Positions 4,312-5,773 of a stretch of DNA of 5,773 bases are shown here, one piece after another (position 1 is the stretch's first letter; the number at the start of each line of letters is the position of its first letter). Position numbers and translations under genes: made by a program. The stretch spans positions 1 through 5,773 of the forward strand of contig CAZOOT010000169.1 in the NCBI GenBank assembly GCA_964581455.1, read 5' to 3'. Source of the DNA: VBAS01 sp964581455 (GTDB lineage: Bacteria > Bacteroidota > Bacteroidia > Chitinophagales > Chitinophagaceae). The notes under the pieces are model-generated. The model was not told where the DNA came from. It ran no database searches and saw nothing but the letters and a program-made list of their open reading frames with translations.

Positions 4312-5773
4312 ATGAGTAAGCATAAAGAACAAAAGCTTTTAAAACACTATGCTGAATTAAAAAATCAGCTTGCAGCAAAAGCACGGGAATTAAAAATTGA
4401 AAACGGGCTTGAAAAAGTACGTGCCGTTGCTTTGAAAATGAAAGAACCGGCTGATATGTTGAATGTCTGTAAGACCATTTCTCTCCATTTACAGTTATTG
4501 GGTGTAAAAGAGATCCGTAACGTACAGACAGCTATCTTTTATGAGCAGCGTGGCAGCTATATGAATTATCAATATTATGCAAAGCACAGTAAATCCTTTA
4601 TTACTGATACAATATATACTGATCATAAAATTGCCAAAGATTTTGCAGCCAAAATGCTGAAGGGGAAAGGGGAATTCTTTATTACACACATCAAAGGCAA
4701 AAAAGTAAAGGACTGGATCGCTTACCAGAATAAAACCAATGTTTTTATTGACAAGTATCTGCATACAGCATCCTCGCTCAGCTATTATTGGTATTCTCTT
4801 GGCCCGGTAGCCTTAGGTATTTCAACATATCAGCCATTAGCAGAAGAAGAAGAGAATTTATTCAAACGATTTCTCAAAGTATTTGAATTAGCCTATCGCA
4901 GATATCTGGATATTGAAAAAGCAGAAGCACAGGCCAAAGAAGCAAGAATTGAGCTGGCATTGGAGAGAGTGCGGGCAAGGGCCATGGCCATGCAAAACTC
5001 TGATGAACTGGCAGACCTGGTTTCCACTGTTTTTAATGAGCTGAACAAACTGGATTTTACACTGGCCAGTTGCATCATCTGGATCAACAACCCTGTTCAT
5101 AAAACCAATGACCTGTGGATATCCAGTAATGAATTAAATAAACCGGCACGGCCATTACAGATAAGGCCCTTCTATGCCGATTTTTTTTCGTCCATCATTC
5201 CAGCCTGGAAAGCCAAAGACCCAAAATGGATTTTTGAATTGAGTGGCCCTAAGATGAAAAAATTTGAAAAATCATTTTTTAGAGAATACCCCGAATTGCC
5301 TCCTGCATTAAAAAAAACATTACAAAAAAACAAGCAAATGTTTTTCTCTGCCTCCTTCAGCAATTTTGGCGCATTGGAAATTGTGGCTACTGAACCATTG
5401 ACCAATGAAAAATTTGATATACTGCACCGCTTCGGAAAAGTGTTTGATTCAAGTTATATACGTTTCAATGATTTGAAAAAAGCAGAAGCGCAGGCAAGAG
5501 AAGCACAGATTCAACTGGCTTTGGAAAGAGTGAGGGCCAGAACAATGGCCATGCAACACAGTGTTGAAATTACGGAAGTGGTGAAAATGCTTTACCAGGA
5601 ATTTGATAAACTAAAGATCAATAATGAATCAACTGATATTGAAATCGGGCTGATAGATGAAGAAACCGGTATCGCTTCTGTCTGGGCGCATTTTTATTTA
5701 TCAGACGGCGCCATTACCACTTTCAAATTGCCTATCGCTGAATTTAAAGGGACCATTGAAGAATATAAAATAT
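4312..5773 (+). CDS. Multi-module GAF-like sensor protein, probably a sensor kinase; 3'-partial
   Basis: The frame is open from the ATG at 4312 (eight bases after the HK2 tail stop) to the window edge: 487 codons without a stop. It has a repeated plan. A charged coiled linker is followed by a module of roughly 150-160 residues, and this recurs: linker 1 at about residues 22-43 (ELKIENGLEKVRAVALKM), linker 2 at 203-228 (KAEAQAKEARIELALERVRA...) and linker 3 at 390-415 (KAEAQAREAQIQLALERVRA...). Linkers 2 and 3 agree at 22 of 26 residues. The modules between them, with predicted alpha/beta character (for example KTISLHLQLLGVKEI and SDELADLVSTVFNELNKLDF), look GAF-like. In Bacteroidota this arrangement usually continues into further modules and a HisKA/HATPase_c or cyclase output, but the output domain is outside the window, so kinase identity is inferred. 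No signal peptide or membrane segment is visible. It is the third sensor-type gene in the operon. Confidence 0.8.
   Translation, partial: MSKHKEQKLLKHYAELKNQLAAKARELKIENGLEKVRAVALKMKEPADMLNVCKTISLHLQLLGVKEIRNVQTAIFYEQRGSYMNYQYYAKHSKSFITDTIYTDHKIAKDFAAKMLKGKGEFFITHIKGKKVKDWIAYQNKTNVFIDKYLHTASSLSYYWYSLGPVALGISTYQPLAEEEENLFKRFLKVFELAYRRYLDIEKAEAQAKEARIELALERVRARAMAMQNSDELADLVSTVFNELNKLDFTLASCIIWINNPVHKTNDLWISSNELNKPARPLQIRPFYADFFSSIIPAWKAKDPKWIFELSGPKMKKFEKSFFREYPELPPALKKTLQKNKQMFFSASFSNFGALEIVATEPLTNEKFDILHRFGKVFDSSYIRFNDLKKAEAQAREAQIQLALERVRARTMAMQHSVEITEVVKMLYQEFDKLKINNESTDIEIGLIDEETGIASVWAHFYLSDGAITTFKLPIAEFKGTIEEYKI
4918..4995 (+). repeat. Linker repeat in the GAF-like protein, copy 2
   Basis: This 26-codon segment (residues 203-228) precedes the second module. 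It recurs 187 residues later with 22 of 26 residues identical, including ALERVRAR and MAMQ, while the DNA differs at several codon positions. The conserved heptad-like pattern suggests a signalling helix connecting modules. A weaker copy lies at the N-terminus (residues 22-43). Confidence 0.75.
5479..5556 (+). repeat. Linker repeat in the GAF-like protein, copy 3
   Basis: Residues 390-415 repeat the linker at 203-228 (differences K/R, R/Q, E/Q and A/T). A third module begins after it (VEITEVVKMLYQEFDKLKI, then TDIEIGLIDEETG) and is cut by the window end. Confidence 0.75.

Noticed and set aside
4495..5405. Antisense frames opposite the GAF-like protein
   Set aside because: The + frame is open without interruption to the window end and carries internal protein repeats; the antisense frames overlap one another and lack motifs.

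Overview
The window looks like a stretch of chromosome from a Bacteroidota bacterium, probably near Chitinophagaceae/Sphingobacteriia. The grounds are an A+T-rich sequence with AT-rich gene junctions lacking clear Shine-Dalgarno sites, soluble histidine kinases of the type common in that phylum (HEIQNP H-box, FQPFFTTKPTGQGTGLGLSLSY C-terminus), a FIST protein beside a kinase, and short C-rich/G-rich palindromes inside genes. The assignment rests on family recognition, not on a search.

Every gene is on the + strand and tightly spaced, so this reads as one signalling operon. (1) Bases 1-922 hold the 3' part of a FIST-domain sensor gene that enters from outside the window and carries an in-frame TAG at 680-682. 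(2) 924-1976 is an intact cytosolic histidine kinase (HK1) without a sensor domain of its own. (3) 1980-2807 is a BRO-N/DinD-like protein of phage or mobile-gene type. (4) 2809-2850 is a short repeat-like spacer. (5) 2851-2944 is an orphaned histidine-kinase C-terminus of 30 codons. (6) 2960-4303 is a second kinase (HK2) with an NTF2/SnoaL-like N-terminal domain, split by an in-frame TAA at 4052-4054. (7) From 4312 to the window end runs the 5' part of a large protein built of repeated GAF-like modules joined by a conserved coiled linker, probably a third sensor kinase.

Inferred function: FIST, NTF2-like and GAF-like modules supply several cytoplasmic inputs to near-identical kinase cores. 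No response regulator is visible here.

The most interesting part is the architecture around the BRO gene. It sits between two copies of a kinase 3' end, with a 27-bp block that is identical in HK1, the orphan tail and HK2. This resembles an insertion that supplied HK1 with a replacement C-terminus and displaced the old one downstream. In addition, three copies of one palindromic repeat family lie in the same loop of the two kinases: the copy in HK1 and one in HK2 are read through in frame, while the third lies at the stop codon that removes the HK2 ATP-binding lid.
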